Assembly (NCBI GenBank): GCA_964502465.1
Contig: CAZCWX010000225.1
Coordinates: forward strand, 1 to 28,711
DNA from: CAZCWX01 sp964502465
GTDB taxonomy: Bacteria > Desulfobacterota > Binatia > Bin18
Direction of reading: 5' to 3'
Length of the DNA stretch: 28,711 bases
Shown here: positions 1-7,479 of the stretch, in pieces
How the letters are laid out: the number at the start of each line of letters is the position of its first letter
Position numbering within the stretch: position 1 is the first letter of the stretch
Program-made: the position numbers and the translations under genes
Notes under the pieces: generated by a model
What the model was told of the DNA's origin: nothing
Databases searched by the model: none
The model's input: only the letters and a program-made list of their open reading frames with translations

Positions 1-1179
1 TGCTGCCCTCAGCCGCACGACATCTTCCGGCACATAACCGAGTAAAGAAGTCAGCACCTGCTCAGTATGCTCTCCGAGCAGCGGTGGATGAGCCTGACAT
101 CTGACCGGGGTTTCTGAAAGGTTCAGTGGTGATCCAGTCAGCCGCACTTCTCCGGCTGTAGGGTGCGGCACGGTCCACAGCATGTTGCGCGCCAGCACCT
201 GCGGGTCGGCAAACACTTGATCGATCGTCTGCACTGGACCGCAGGGGATTCCAGCAGCAGCCAGTGCGCGGAGCCAGAAGCCAATCTCCTGAGTCTCAAA
301 GCACTCTTGCAACACGGGGATTAAGACCTCCCGATGCTGTACCCGCATCGGGTTGGTGGCAAAACGGTGGTCCGTCGCCAGGTCCGGGCGTCCGAGCACC
401 TGGCAGAGCCTTTGCCATTGTCCGTCGTTCCCTACCGCGAGGCAGAAAAATCCATCTAGGGCGCGAAACGTCTGGTATGGCACGATTGTCGGGTGGGCGT
501 TGCCAAAACGACCAGGTCGCTGCCCAGAAACCAAATAGTTGCTCGCCACATTCGCCAGCCAGGCCACCTGCGCGTCGAGCAAGGCAATGTCAATCGCCTG
601 CCCTTGACCCGTGCGCGTACGCGCAAGAAGCGCTGCCTGGATAGCGTTCGCGGCAAACAAACCGGTCGTGATATCGGCAATTGCTACGCCAACCTTCATT
701 GGCTCTCCCTCAGGCTCTCCAGTAAAGCTCATGACACCACCGCGCCCCTGAATGATAAAATCGTACCCAGGCAAGTCACGGTCCGGTCCTGTTTGGCCAT
801 ACCCGGTAATCGAGCAATAGATGAGTTCCGGGTTCAACTCTCGCAGGCGGTCATATCCTAAGCCAAGCTGTGCGAGTTCCCCGGCCTTAAAGTTCTCGAC
901 TAACACGTCACTTACGCACGCGAGGCGCCGGATAATTTCCTGGCCGTCGGGGGCTTTGAGGTTGACGGTCACGCTTTTCTTGTTGCGGTTTGCACAGAGA
1001 TAATAGGCACTCTCTCCAGCAGCAAATGGCGGCCCCCAGGCACGGGTGTCATCACCCGTGCCTGGCCGCTCGACCTTGATCACCTCGGCCCCAAGATCAG
1101 CGAGGACCATCGTGCAGTATGGTCCAGCGAGAATACGGGAAAGATCGAGGATACGAAAACCGGTGAGGGGTTGCAGCAT
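1..1179 (-). CDS. CaiB/BaiF family (class III) CoA-transferase, 3' end cut by window edge
   Basis: The minus frame from the ATG at 1179 stays open for 393 codons to the window edge, near the family's usual length of about 400, so only the tail is missing. The N-terminus has the family pattern GFRILDLSRILAGPYC followed by ADLGAEVIKVE. The catalytic Asp that forms the acyl-CoA anhydride in family III is Asp169, in IADITTG (codon 675-673), matching the numbering of formyl-CoA transferase. The enzyme should move CoA between a thioester and a carboxylic acid in the cytosol; the substrate cannot be told from sequence. It is divergent from the acyl-CoA dehydrogenase at 1354, which suggests a shared role in acid activation and oxidation. 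No strong ribosome binding site is seen before the start. Confidence 0.93.
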   Translation of the reverse strand, partial: MLQPLTGFRILDLSRILAGPYCTMVLADLGAEVIKVERPGTGDDTRAWGPPFAAGESAYYLCANRNKKSVTVNLKAPDGQEIIRRLACVSDVLVENFKAGELAQLGLGYDRLRELNPELIYCSITGYGQTGPDRDLPGYDFIIQGRGGVMSFTGEPEGEPMKVGVAIADITTGLFAANAIQAALLARTRTGQGQAIDIALLDAQVAWLANVASNYLVSGQRPGRFGNAHPTIVPYQTFRALDGFFCLAVGNDGQWQRLCQVLGRPDLATDHRFATNPMRVQHREVLIPVLQECFETQEIGFWLRALAAAGIPCGPVQTIDQVFADPQVLARNMLWTVPHPTAGEVRLTGSPLNLSETPVRCQAHPPLLGEHTEQVLTSLLGYVPEDVVRLRAA

Positions 1180-1299
1180 AGTAGCCCGTCGTCAATGGTC
1201 AGTTCAGGTCTGTCACAGGGCAATGTGCCTCCATGTGTTCAGCGGAACTGGGAGACGCTAGCATAGCCCGTTCTGCAGGGTCAATCACGGACAACTTGA

Positions 1300-1327
1300 T
1301 TGACACCGGAATCCGCCCAGGAATAAT
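1300..1327 (+). promoter_or_regulatory. Putative sigma70-type promoter of the acyl-CoA dehydrogenase gene
   Basis: A perfect TTGACA (1300-1305) is followed after 16 bp by AATAAT (1322-1327), one base off the -10 consensus. Transcription would begin near 1334, leaving about 20 nt of leader that carries the Shine-Dalgarno AAAGGAG at 1337-1343, 10 nt before the ATG at 1354. Confidence 0.55.
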
Positions 1328-1353
1328 GTCGCTACCAAAGGAGTACCAACACC

Positions 1354-2541
1354 ATGCAGTCAACCGCTACCCAAGCCGACCTAAATTTCGAACTGGGCGA
1401 ACAGAAAGAACTGCTTCGTCAAGGGATTCGCAAACTGGTAGACCGTGAGTGCTCGCGCGACTATGTGCGCGAAATGGACGAAAAAGAAGAATTTCCTCGT
1501 CGCGTTTGGAACAAGCTCGCAGAGGCTGGATACCTCGGCATTCCTATTGACCAACAGTATGGTGGGTCTAGTGGTGACATTCTCGACATGGTGATCGTGG
1601 TTGAGGAAATGGCCAAGAAAAGCGCCTCGATTGCCTTGACTTTTATGATGTCGAGCTGTTTTGGTGCAAAGGCGCTCGCTTTTGCCGGCAACGAGCGGCA
1701 GAAACAAGCACTGCTTCCTCGCCTCGCGCAGGGACAGGTGATGTTCGCTATTTCTCTCACTGAACCCGATGGCGGCACCGACGTGTTGAACGTTATGAAA
1801 ACCACAGCCCGGGCCGAAGGGGATAACTTTCTCATCAACGGCTCGAAAGTGTGGACGACGTGCGCTCATATTGCCGACCATATCGTAGTGTATGCGCGCA
1901 CGAACCCCAACGCAACGAAGAAAACCCAGGGGATCACCACCTTCCTTATTGACCCGAAAACACCGGGGGTTGAAATTCGCAAAATTAACAAACTTGGTAT
2001 TCGCGCCACCAGCTCGTTCGAAGTCTTCTACAACGACGTGCGGGTGCCACGAGAAAATATCCTCGGGCGGCTCGATTATGGTTTTTACGATTTGCTGCCC
2101 ATGCTCAACAACGAGCGTATTCTGGTTGCTGCCATCTGTCTGGGGTTGGCACAGGCCGCCTTTGCCGATGCCCTTGAGTACGCGCAACAGCGCCACGCTT
2201 TCGGCAAACCAGTCGGGCAATTTCAAGCGATCCAACACGAACTCGCTCGCACGGCAACCGATATCGAGTTAGCCAAGCTCATCACCTATAAAGCGGCTTG
2301 GATGCAATCACTTGGGCGCGAGTGCGGTACCGAAGCGAACATGGCGAAGCTGGTCGCTGCCAATGCTGCCTGTCAAGCAGCAGACCGTGGCATGCAGGTC
2401 CTCGGCGGCTACTGCTACAGCATGGAATTTGACATGCAACGCTACTGGCGAGATTCTCGCCTGTACCGTATCGCCCCAATCACCGACGAAATGGTGCTGA
2501 ACTTTATTGGCGAGCGGCTGGGACTGCCACGGTCGTTCTAG
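1354..2541 (+). CDS. Acyl-CoA dehydrogenase family protein
   Basis: A 395-residue flavoenzyme of the usual family length, expected to oxidise an acyl-CoA to the 2-enoyl-CoA and pass electrons to ETF. Seen in order: the helical N-domain; the FAD/substrate motif SLTEPDGGTD in the middle beta domain; VWTTCAHIADH; and the C-domain signature RHAFGKPVGQFQAIQ. The start is supported by AAAGGAG at 1337-1343. At the place where medium-chain enzymes carry the catalytic Glu of the (Y/E)GT motif, this protein reads R-I-A-P-I-T-D-E (372-379), with Pro at the Glu position. A Glu does occur at residue 254 on the helix where isovaleryl- and long-chain-type enzymes place their base (MLNNERI). The substrate is unknown. 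Divergent from the CoA-transferase. Confidence 0.95.
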   Translation: MQSTATQADLNFELGEQKELLRQGIRKLVDRECSRDYVREMDEKEEFPRRVWNKLAEAGYLGIPIDQQYGGSSGDILDMVIVVEEMAKKSASIALTFMMSSCFGAKALAFAGNERQKQALLPRLAQGQVMFAISLTEPDGGTDVLNVMKTTARAEGDNFLINGSKVWTTCAHIADHIVVYARTNPNATKKTQGITTFLIDPKTPGVEIRKINKLGIRATSSFEVFYNDVRVPRENILGRLDYGFYDLLPMLNNERILVAAICLGLAQAAFADALEYAQQRHAFGKPVGQFQAIQHELARTATDIELAKLITYKAAWMQSLGRECGTEANMAKLVAANAACQAADRGMQVLGGYCYSMEFDMQRYWRDSRLYRIAPITDEMVLNFIGERLGLPRSF

Positions 2542-2595
2542 CTCCCTGTTCTTTTCCCCTCGATTTCCAGGTAAAAAGAGGACTGAGGGCACACC

Positions 2596-2994
2596 ATGAG
2601 CCAAAAAAGAGTTCTCGTTGTGGACGATAATGAAGACCATCGTCTCATTCTTGCCTATAAACTCCGCAAGATCGGTGATTTCAAGATCCTCGAAGCCAGA
2701 CATGGACAAGCAGCTCTCGTCGTAGTGTCTCAGGAGCCGATTGATCTCGTCTTTATGAATCTGCGAATGCCCGTGCTGGATGGTTGGGAGGCGATCCGTC
2801 GTATCCGAGCTATGGAAGGCCCTGCACGGGACGTGCCCATCATTTCGTTCACAGCCTATATTCCAGGCGGCAGAGACGAGAATGCATTAGCGTTGGGCTC
2901 TGACGACTATCTCGCCAAGCCAGTGATCGATTCCAACCTGATCCGAGAAAAAGTCCTACGGCTGCTCTCGAAAGGCAGGGCGCCACAACCGTAA
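2596..2994 (+). CDS. Stand-alone response-regulator receiver protein with Asp-to-Asn at the phosphorylation site
   Basis: A 132-residue single receiver domain with no output domain. The acidic pair D10-D11 (VVDDN), the conserved Thr of ISFTA and the Lys of YLAKP are all present. The phosphoacceptor position, normally D in M-D-L-R-M-P, is Asn55 here (codon AAT at 2758-2760). The protein is therefore expected to be a pseudo-receiver that cannot be phosphorylated in the usual way, acting by protein contact or in a constitutively switched form. GAGGG at 2585-2589 lies 6 nt before the ATG. It sits 54 bp after the acyl-CoA dehydrogenase and 69 bp before the repeat lipoprotein. A single-base sequencing change (GAT to AAT) cannot be excluded. 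Confidence 0.9.
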   Translation: MSQKRVLVVDDNEDHRLILAYKLRKIGDFKILEARHGQAALVVVSQEPIDLVFMNLRMPVLDGWEAIRRIRAMEGPARDVPIISFTAYIPGGRDENALALGSDDYLAKPVIDSNLIREKVLRLLSKGRAPQP

Positions 2995-3027
2995 ACTGAC
3001 AACAAGTGGGCAAAAGAAACGAAATAC

Positions 3028-3036
3028 TGGTATAAC
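3028..3036 (+). promoter_or_regulatory. Possible extended -10 promoter of the repeat lipoprotein
   Basis: TGGTATAAC has the TGn extension plus TATAAC, one base off the -10 consensus, 27 bp before the ATG at 3064. No good -35 is visible at the usual spacing, as expected for extended -10 promoters. The lipoprotein could also be read through from the receiver gene. Confidence 0.35.
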
Positions 3037-3063
3037 GAACAGAAACCGAAACGAGGGAGTGCT

Positions 3064-5526
3064 ATGCGTCCATCCCTCTGTCCCCTGATAACCGGGTGCC
3101 TGGGGCTCGCGCTGCTGGCAAGTTGCTCCAGTCCTGAACAACAAGCCCGCGTCCTCATAGAGGAAGCCTCCCAACTCGTTCTCTCAGCGCAGGAAGCTGA
3201 AAAGACCAGCTATCCCATCGCCGCCAAACTGTATACGGAAGCGCTCACGAGGGTGGAAGCGCTCACTACACACTATCCCTCCTCCCGCGTGACAAGAAAA
3301 CTGCTCCAGGGCGAAGTAAATATTGGACCTTACTCCCTTACGATCCTCAAAGAGACGGTCGTTCCTCGGATACAGACAAAAGCCGCAGCTGAGGGGAACC
3401 TCCTGACCGGTGCCCTCCTCGTAGCCGGCACGATAGTCGATGCTGTTGCCAAGGCTGAGACCTTCGCGCAACTTGCGCTGACGTATGTGGAGCTGGGTCA
3501 ATATCATGAGGCACTGCAAATCGCTGGCCTGATGGAGAATACCGATCACAAGACAAAGGTCTTAGAACAACTCGTCTTCGCGTATGTTGATGCTGGCCAA
3601 TTTGAAGTCGCCCTGCGGGTCGCCCGCATAATCACAGAGAATGCTCACGCCGCTGAAACCTTCGAGTACATTGCTCTCGTTTATGCAGAGCGTGGACAGC
3701 ACGACCAGGTGCTACAGGTCACCCAACTGATCACCGACCCTTTTCACAAGGCCAGAACGTTAGAGCGGCTCTCCCTTTTGTATGCAGAACTTGGACAATT
3801 CGACAACGCGTCACAACTCGCTGATATGATCACAGACCCCCTCCTGAGAACGGATGCGTTGGCCCAGATATCTCTGAAGTATGCGCGAGTCGGCCTCTAC
3901 GACCAAGCGCTACAGGTCGCAGGAAAGATCAATGATGTCCATTCGAGAGCGTGGCTGTTCGCTGAGATCGCGGTACAGGGGGCAGAAGCCGGACAACAGG
4001 AGAAAGCCTTAGCAATCCTCTCGCAAGCTGTTCGCATAGCTAACACCACAGGAGGGACTTCTCACAAGGATTGGGCGTTAGAAGAGATAGCCTACAGGTA
4101 TGTCACAGTTGGTCAGTATGACCGTGCCCTGCAGATCGTCCATACCATAGAAAACGGCTCTCAGAGGACGGCAGCGCTCGTGTCCCTGGCACATAGGTAT
4201 GCGGAAGTTGAACAATACGACCGCGCTTTGCAGGTAGCCAACACCATAGAGGACCCTCGTCAGAAAACAGCAGCGTTGGACGCAATCGCTCGCACGTACG
4301 TATACGCCGATCAGTACGACCATGCTCTGCGGGTAGCCAACATCTTAGAAGATGTTCCTTCTCACTATCGGCTATTGGTAACCATAGCCGACCAGTACGT
4401 GAAAACAAGGCAATACAAGAAAGCTGTGGCACTCTTCTCGCAAGCCCTCCAACTCGTCGAGACCATCGAGGATGCGCCCCATAAAGCATGGACGCTACAG
4501 ACAGGTACTTTTAGCTCCATCTCTCCAACCCTGACCGCCTCTTTCAAAGCCAGTACGCTGGCGGAGATCGCGCCACGCTATGCGGCGATTGGACACAAGA
4601 ATAAGGCCTTGCAAATGTTATCTCGCGCCCGTGAACTGGCTATCGTAATAGAGAACACCTCTCGCAAGGCTGGCGTTCTCGAACAGATCGCCCTGAGCTA
4701 TATGGAGATCTATCAGGACGGTCGGGCCTTCCAGATCGCCAACATGATCACAGATATCCCTCGCAGGGAGAGAATTTTGGAGCAGATTGCCTTTATCCAT
4801 ACAGAGAGAAGGCAGGACGATCGGGCCTTCCAGATCGCCAACATGATCACAGACATTTCCCGCAAGAGCGGAGTGCTCGCGCAACTTGCTCTCTCGTATG
4901 CACAGGCATACCACTACCACCAAGCCCACGAAGTGGTCATGCTGATTGAGGATCATGCTCGCCAGGCTGCCACCCTGACGCAGATTGCCCTGACCTATGC
5001 AACGAGGGGTCAAGACGACAAGGCGCTAGAGGTGGTCCAGCTGATTGATGACTTTCCTCGCAGAGAAGCAGCCTTCGTTCACCTAGCCGGATGGTATACG
5101 GAAATCGGCCAGCATGACCAAGCGCTCGAGGTCGCCATTCTGCTGAAGAATACTACACTCAAAACCGAAGTGTTGGCTGGAGTGGCGAGTCAATACATTG
5201 AAGACGGTGAATATGATCCAGCCTGGGAAGTGGTTAACACAATGACAGACGTCCCCCTGAAAGCTGGGATGCTGGCAGCAATAGCCAGCAAGTATGCTGA
5301 GGGAGGAGCACCAAAAGACGCAGATGAAACTCTCTCACAGGCTCTGCTGATCGCCAAAGCAAGCGAAGACCCTGCATCCAAAGCGCAGGCGTTGGTTGCT
5401 ATCGGTTTTCCCTATGCCAAAACCACGCACAGGAACGATGCCACCGTGCAGCAAGTGTTGCACGAGATTATCGCGGAGTTAGGCGAGAGCGCCTGGTATG
5501 ACCAGCTTATTGGAGCCAGGGAGTAG
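3064..5526 (+). CDS. Outer-surface or periplasmic lipoprotein with about eighteen 33-residue TPR-like repeats
   Basis: An 820-residue protein beginning with a lipoprotein signal peptide: positive start, hydrophobic core and the lipobox L-A-S-C with Cys21. After an N-terminal helical part (about 25-130), a tandem helix-hairpin repeat runs from about residue 134 to 795. Consensus: [LF]xxIAxxYaexGQYDxALqvA, then xxIxDxxxkxxx. I count about 18 units, mostly 33 residues, with longer units near 305, 445, 520 and 745 in which SQA-type segments are inserted. The alpha-solenoid is probably a protein-binding scaffold anchored by lipid in the cell envelope; ligand and function are unknown. GAGGGAG at 3053-3059 supports the start. 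The repeats resemble degenerate TPRs and no catalytic motif is visible. Upstream is a pseudo-receiver and downstream a small exported peptide. Confidence 0.9.
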   Translation: MRPSLCPLITGCLGLALLASCSSPEQQARVLIEEASQLVLSAQEAEKTSYPIAAKLYTEALTRVEALTTHYPSSRVTRKLLQGEVNIGPYSLTILKETVVPRIQTKAAAEGNLLTGALLVAGTIVDAVAKAETFAQLALTYVELGQYHEALQIAGLMENTDHKTKVLEQLVFAYVDAGQFEVALRVARIITENAHAAETFEYIALVYAERGQHDQVLQVTQLITDPFHKARTLERLSLLYAELGQFDNASQLADMITDPLLRTDALAQISLKYARVGLYDQALQVAGKINDVHSRAWLFAEIAVQGAEAGQQEKALAILSQAVRIANTTGGTSHKDWALEEIAYRYVTVGQYDRALQIVHTIENGSQRTAALVSLAHRYAEVEQYDRALQVANTIEDPRQKTAALDAIARTYVYADQYDHALRVANILEDVPSHYRLLVTIADQYVKTRQYKKAVALFSQALQLVETIEDAPHKAWTLQTGTFSSISPTLTASFKASTLAEIAPRYAAIGHKNKALQMLSRARELAIVIENTSRKAGVLEQIALSYMEIYQDGRAFQIANMITDIPRRERILEQIAFIHTERRQDDRAFQIANMITDISRKSGVLAQLALSYAQAYHYHQAHEVVMLIEDHARQAATLTQIALTYATRGQDDKALEVVQLIDDFPRREAAFVHLAGWYTEIGQHDQALEVAILLKNTTLKTEVLAGVASQYIEDGEYDPAWEVVNTMTDVPLKAGMLAAIASKYAEGGAPKDADETLSQALLIAKASEDPASKAQALVAIGFPYAKTTHRNDATVQQVLHEIIAELGESAWYDQLIGARE
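4714..4853 (+). repeat. Near-identical 99-nt tandem duplication inside the repeat lipoprotein gene
   Basis: Bases 4722-4754 are repeated exactly at 4821-4853, an offset of 99 nt (33 codons). The copies are preceded by CAGGACG at 4714-4720 and 4813-4819, so 41 bases match with one difference. The other repeat units have diverged at DNA level, so this pair is the most recent duplication or has been homogenised. Confidence 0.85.
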
Positions 5527-5555
5527 AGGTCAACGGAGTAGGTGTGGGAGTCTGA

Positions 5556-5726
5556 ATGCCCAAAACCCTTTCACATACGGCAGCCGGTTGCCTGGGGATA
5601 GTGCTTTTTGTTTTCCTCTTGCTGGACGAAGCGAAGAGCGAGCAACTTCCTCCTAACGGGTGCCCACCCCTCCCGGGGCAAGGGCCGCCCAATGTCGTCT
5701 CCTTGTTATGTGGTAAAGGCAATTGA
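5556..5726 (+). CDS. Small putative secreted peptide (56 aa)
   Basis: A short frame starting 29 nt after the lipoprotein stop. It encodes a start with a basic N-region, a strong hydrophobic core (GCLGIVLFVFLLL), and then a polar tail rich in Pro, Gly and Cys (Cys in NGCPP and LLCGK). The pattern fits a signal peptide followed by a mature part of about 28 residues with two Cys. GGGAG at 5546-5550 lies 5 nt before the ATG. I recognise no family. The close spacing suggests co-transcription with the repeat lipoprotein, possibly as a partner. It could also be a chance frame; conservation beside homologues of the lipoprotein would settle it. Confidence 0.4.
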   Translation: MPKTLSHTAAGCLGIVLFVFLLLDEAKSEQLPPNGCPPLPGQGPPNVVSLLCGKGN

Positions 5727-5922
5727 TGTATCTGGTGTTGTCTGCGTCCGAGTGGTTAACGGGTTCAGCGAGGACCTCATGGTCGGTGGATCTTCGCTGA
5801 GGCAGGACAACCATGCCAGCACAAGGGATTCGTGACGAACGGTTTCCACTTTTTGGTTCGCCAGCCCCTACTGGAAGATATCGAGCCTACTTACTGGCCT
5901 AACCCCTCTCAGGCCTCCGTTG
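5727..5922. other. Non-coding stretch left of the IS110 remnant
   Basis: No supportable gene was found in these 196 bases. It may contain further unrecognisable insertion-sequence debris or the 3' flank of the small secreted peptide. No clear terminator was seen. Confidence 0.4.
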
Positions 5923-6396
5923 TCAAGAGGGCAGACGGATGCGTCGCGCGGCGGCGGCACAGGCCCAGCGCCAATGGACGGTGCCGATCTTTTGGCCGGA
6001 GGTCCCGAGCCGTTTGCCATTGGATTCCTTGATGCACTGCACCACACGGCAGGAGGAGACAAGGTAGCGTGCCACTTCGCTCAGGAGTTGATCATAGGGA
6101 TTGATGCGGGACCCGTCGCCTTCAATGGTCTGGCGCCCGCTGGGATCAGGAAAATGGTCTTCGACCCCCTCGCGGTTCGCTTGGTTGGTCAGCCGCTACC
6201 AGGTGAAGAGACACTCCACCGCCACCACCAAGTCGTCGCGATCGGGAGTAATCACGCGCACAAAGGCGGCGGGCGGCGTGGGCAGATTCTGAGGGACCCG
6301 CTTCGGGCCGCTTTGATCCAGAATACAGCCATCCATCGCCTTGGCAGGTAGATCGCTGCCACAAGAGGGTTTATGCTGCTGTGGGTAAAAGTTCAT
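5923..6396 (-). pseudogene. Decayed IS110-family transposase
   Basis: Reading minus from the ATG at 6396, after an excellent AAGGAGG (about 6405-6411), the frame starts MNFYPQQHKPSCGSDL and runs through RDDLVVAVECLFTW. This matches the N-terminus of IS110-family transposases, including the first acidic residue of the DEDD (RuvC-like) domain. A TAG then interrupts at 6198-6196. The same frame continues with pieces of the C-terminal domain: a DPSGRQTIE...YDQLL segment joined directly to a CRVVQCIKESNGKRLGTSG segment, which contains the conserved serine-domain region. Relative to a full transposase of about 340 residues, at least two internal stretches and the extreme C-terminus are gone. It is inactive; no element ends were identified. 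Confidence 0.8.
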
Positions 6397-6611
6397 CCAG
6401 GTGTCCTCCTTGGGGGGTGAATGTGAGAATACAGCCACCTTACCGCTGCATCGTGCAGCAGAGGAGGCCGGGATGAGTATCAAACGCCCTGCACGTGATC
6501 GCCGCGCCCGCTTGCGGGTCTGCTCGAACTGAAAGGCTGCGGTGGGGCGACGGTCCGTGACGGCACGCGTTGAGCGTCAACCCCAATTCGAACGGAACGG
6601 AGGTTCTCCCC

Positions 6612-6962
6612 TTGAACGCAGTCAACCTCATGGAAAAGCTCTCGACCTTCACAGAGCACTGGCAACCAAAAACGGTAGGTCAGTTCAACGGCCATGATCT
6701 CATGGTCGTCAAGGTCAAGGGCGAGTTTGTCTGGCATACGCACGAGAATACCGACGACTTCTTCCTCGTCCTGACGGGTCGCCTCACCCTTCAAATGCGA
6801 GAAGGCAATGTCACCCTTGGCCCAGGTGAACTATTTGTCGTGCCTAAGGGTATAGAGCACTGCCCTGTGGCCGAAGAAGAGACACACCTGCTCCTCATCG
6901 AGCCTACAGGCACGCCGAATACAGGTAACCCCGAGACTGCTGCCCCACGCCAGGTCATCTAG
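6612..6962 (+). CDS. Small single-domain cupin protein
   Basis: A 116-residue cupin. Motif 1 is G-E-F-V-W-H-T-H-E-N-T-D-D followed by a Gly (LTG), with Asp where most cupins have the metal-binding Glu. Motif 2 is G-E-L-F-V-V-P-K-G-I-E-H. The two His of motif 1 and the His of motif 2 suggest a mononuclear metal site; substrate unknown. I chose TTG 6612 because GGAGG (6599-6603) lies 8 nt before it and the protein then begins MNAVNLMEKLSTF, the normal start of this subfamily. An upstream TTG at 6570 gives 14 extra residues with no support, and an ATG at 6630 is also possible. The IS110 remnant ends just upstream, so the original promoter may have been replaced. Confidence 0.85.
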   Translation: MNAVNLMEKLSTFTEHWQPKTVGQFNGHDLMVVKVKGEFVWHTHENTDDFFLVLTGRLTLQMREGNVTLGPGELFVVPKGIEHCPVAEEETHLLLIEPTGTPNTGNPETAAPRQVI

Positions 6963-7042
6963 TCCCTGCCTAAAGCCAGGACAGGTCGAGATTATCATGT
7001 ACGCCGTCGGGAGATTCTCTTCGCTGTCTGCTTTGCCGAAAG

Positions 7043-7453
7043 TTAGCCTGGAAGTTGCACGTCAGGGCGCACTTTTCTTTCTTTAAAGAGCCAGTTGCGC
7101 CCGATTTTCTCAAGCTGATCTTCGTAGCGACCAGAGATAATTACCTCTGTCTTCCCATGAGCTGCATGCGTCATTAATAAATAACTCTCTGCGGTTGCAC
7201 GGGAGCCATCGAGTTGAATTAATATGTTCATGACGCAATGTCGAGGTTGTGCCGGACCAGTCCAGGTCTTATATTTTTCGGTAAATTGTCGGAGTGCAAT
7301 TTTGCCCTGCCAACGCCCGAGGATTGGACTATCGAACACTCCGTCTGCGGTAAAACATGCGACCCAGTCATCATAGCGCCCTGAGTCGATCGCAAGACAA
7401 TACCGGGTCATCAAATCTCTAATGTCGTCTTTGTCCTCTAGCAGCGTTGTCAT
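7043..7453 (-). CDS. SnoaL-like / NTF2-fold protein
   Basis: A 136-residue protein with the pattern of the SnoaL-like (NTF2-fold) superfamily: an N-terminal helix (DKDDIRDLMTRYCLAID), then a Y-D-D-W-V-A-C-F-T-A-D-G-V-F motif, then RHCVMNILIQLDG and ATAESYLLM strands. Members include small isomerases, dehydratases and ring-hydroxylating dioxygenase beta-like proteins; the substrate cannot be assigned. The start at 7453 is chosen because AAGGAGG (7465-7459) lies 5 nt upstream. The longer frame from 7501 would overlap the DUF151 gene stop at 7480. It is 26 nt downstream of that gene on the same strand, so the two are likely co-transcribed. Confidence 0.85.
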   Translation of the reverse strand: MTTLLEDKDDIRDLMTRYCLAIDSGRYDDWVACFTADGVFDSPILGRWQGKIALRQFTEKYKTWTGPAQPRHCVMNILIQLDGSRATAESYLLMTHAAHGKTEVIISGRYEDQLEKIGRNWLFKERKVRPDVQLPG

Positions 7454-7479
7454 GCCTTCCTCCTTCTTTGGCGCAGGGG

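Noticed and set aside
1381..2238. A 285-codon minus-strand open frame inside the acyl-CoA dehydrogenase gene
   Set aside because: It is antisense to a clear enzyme, has no family-like pattern and no convincing ribosome binding site; it is a composition shadow.
5868..6364. Plus-strand frames across the IS110 remnant as genes
   Set aside because: They are antisense to clear transposase homology and show no family pattern.
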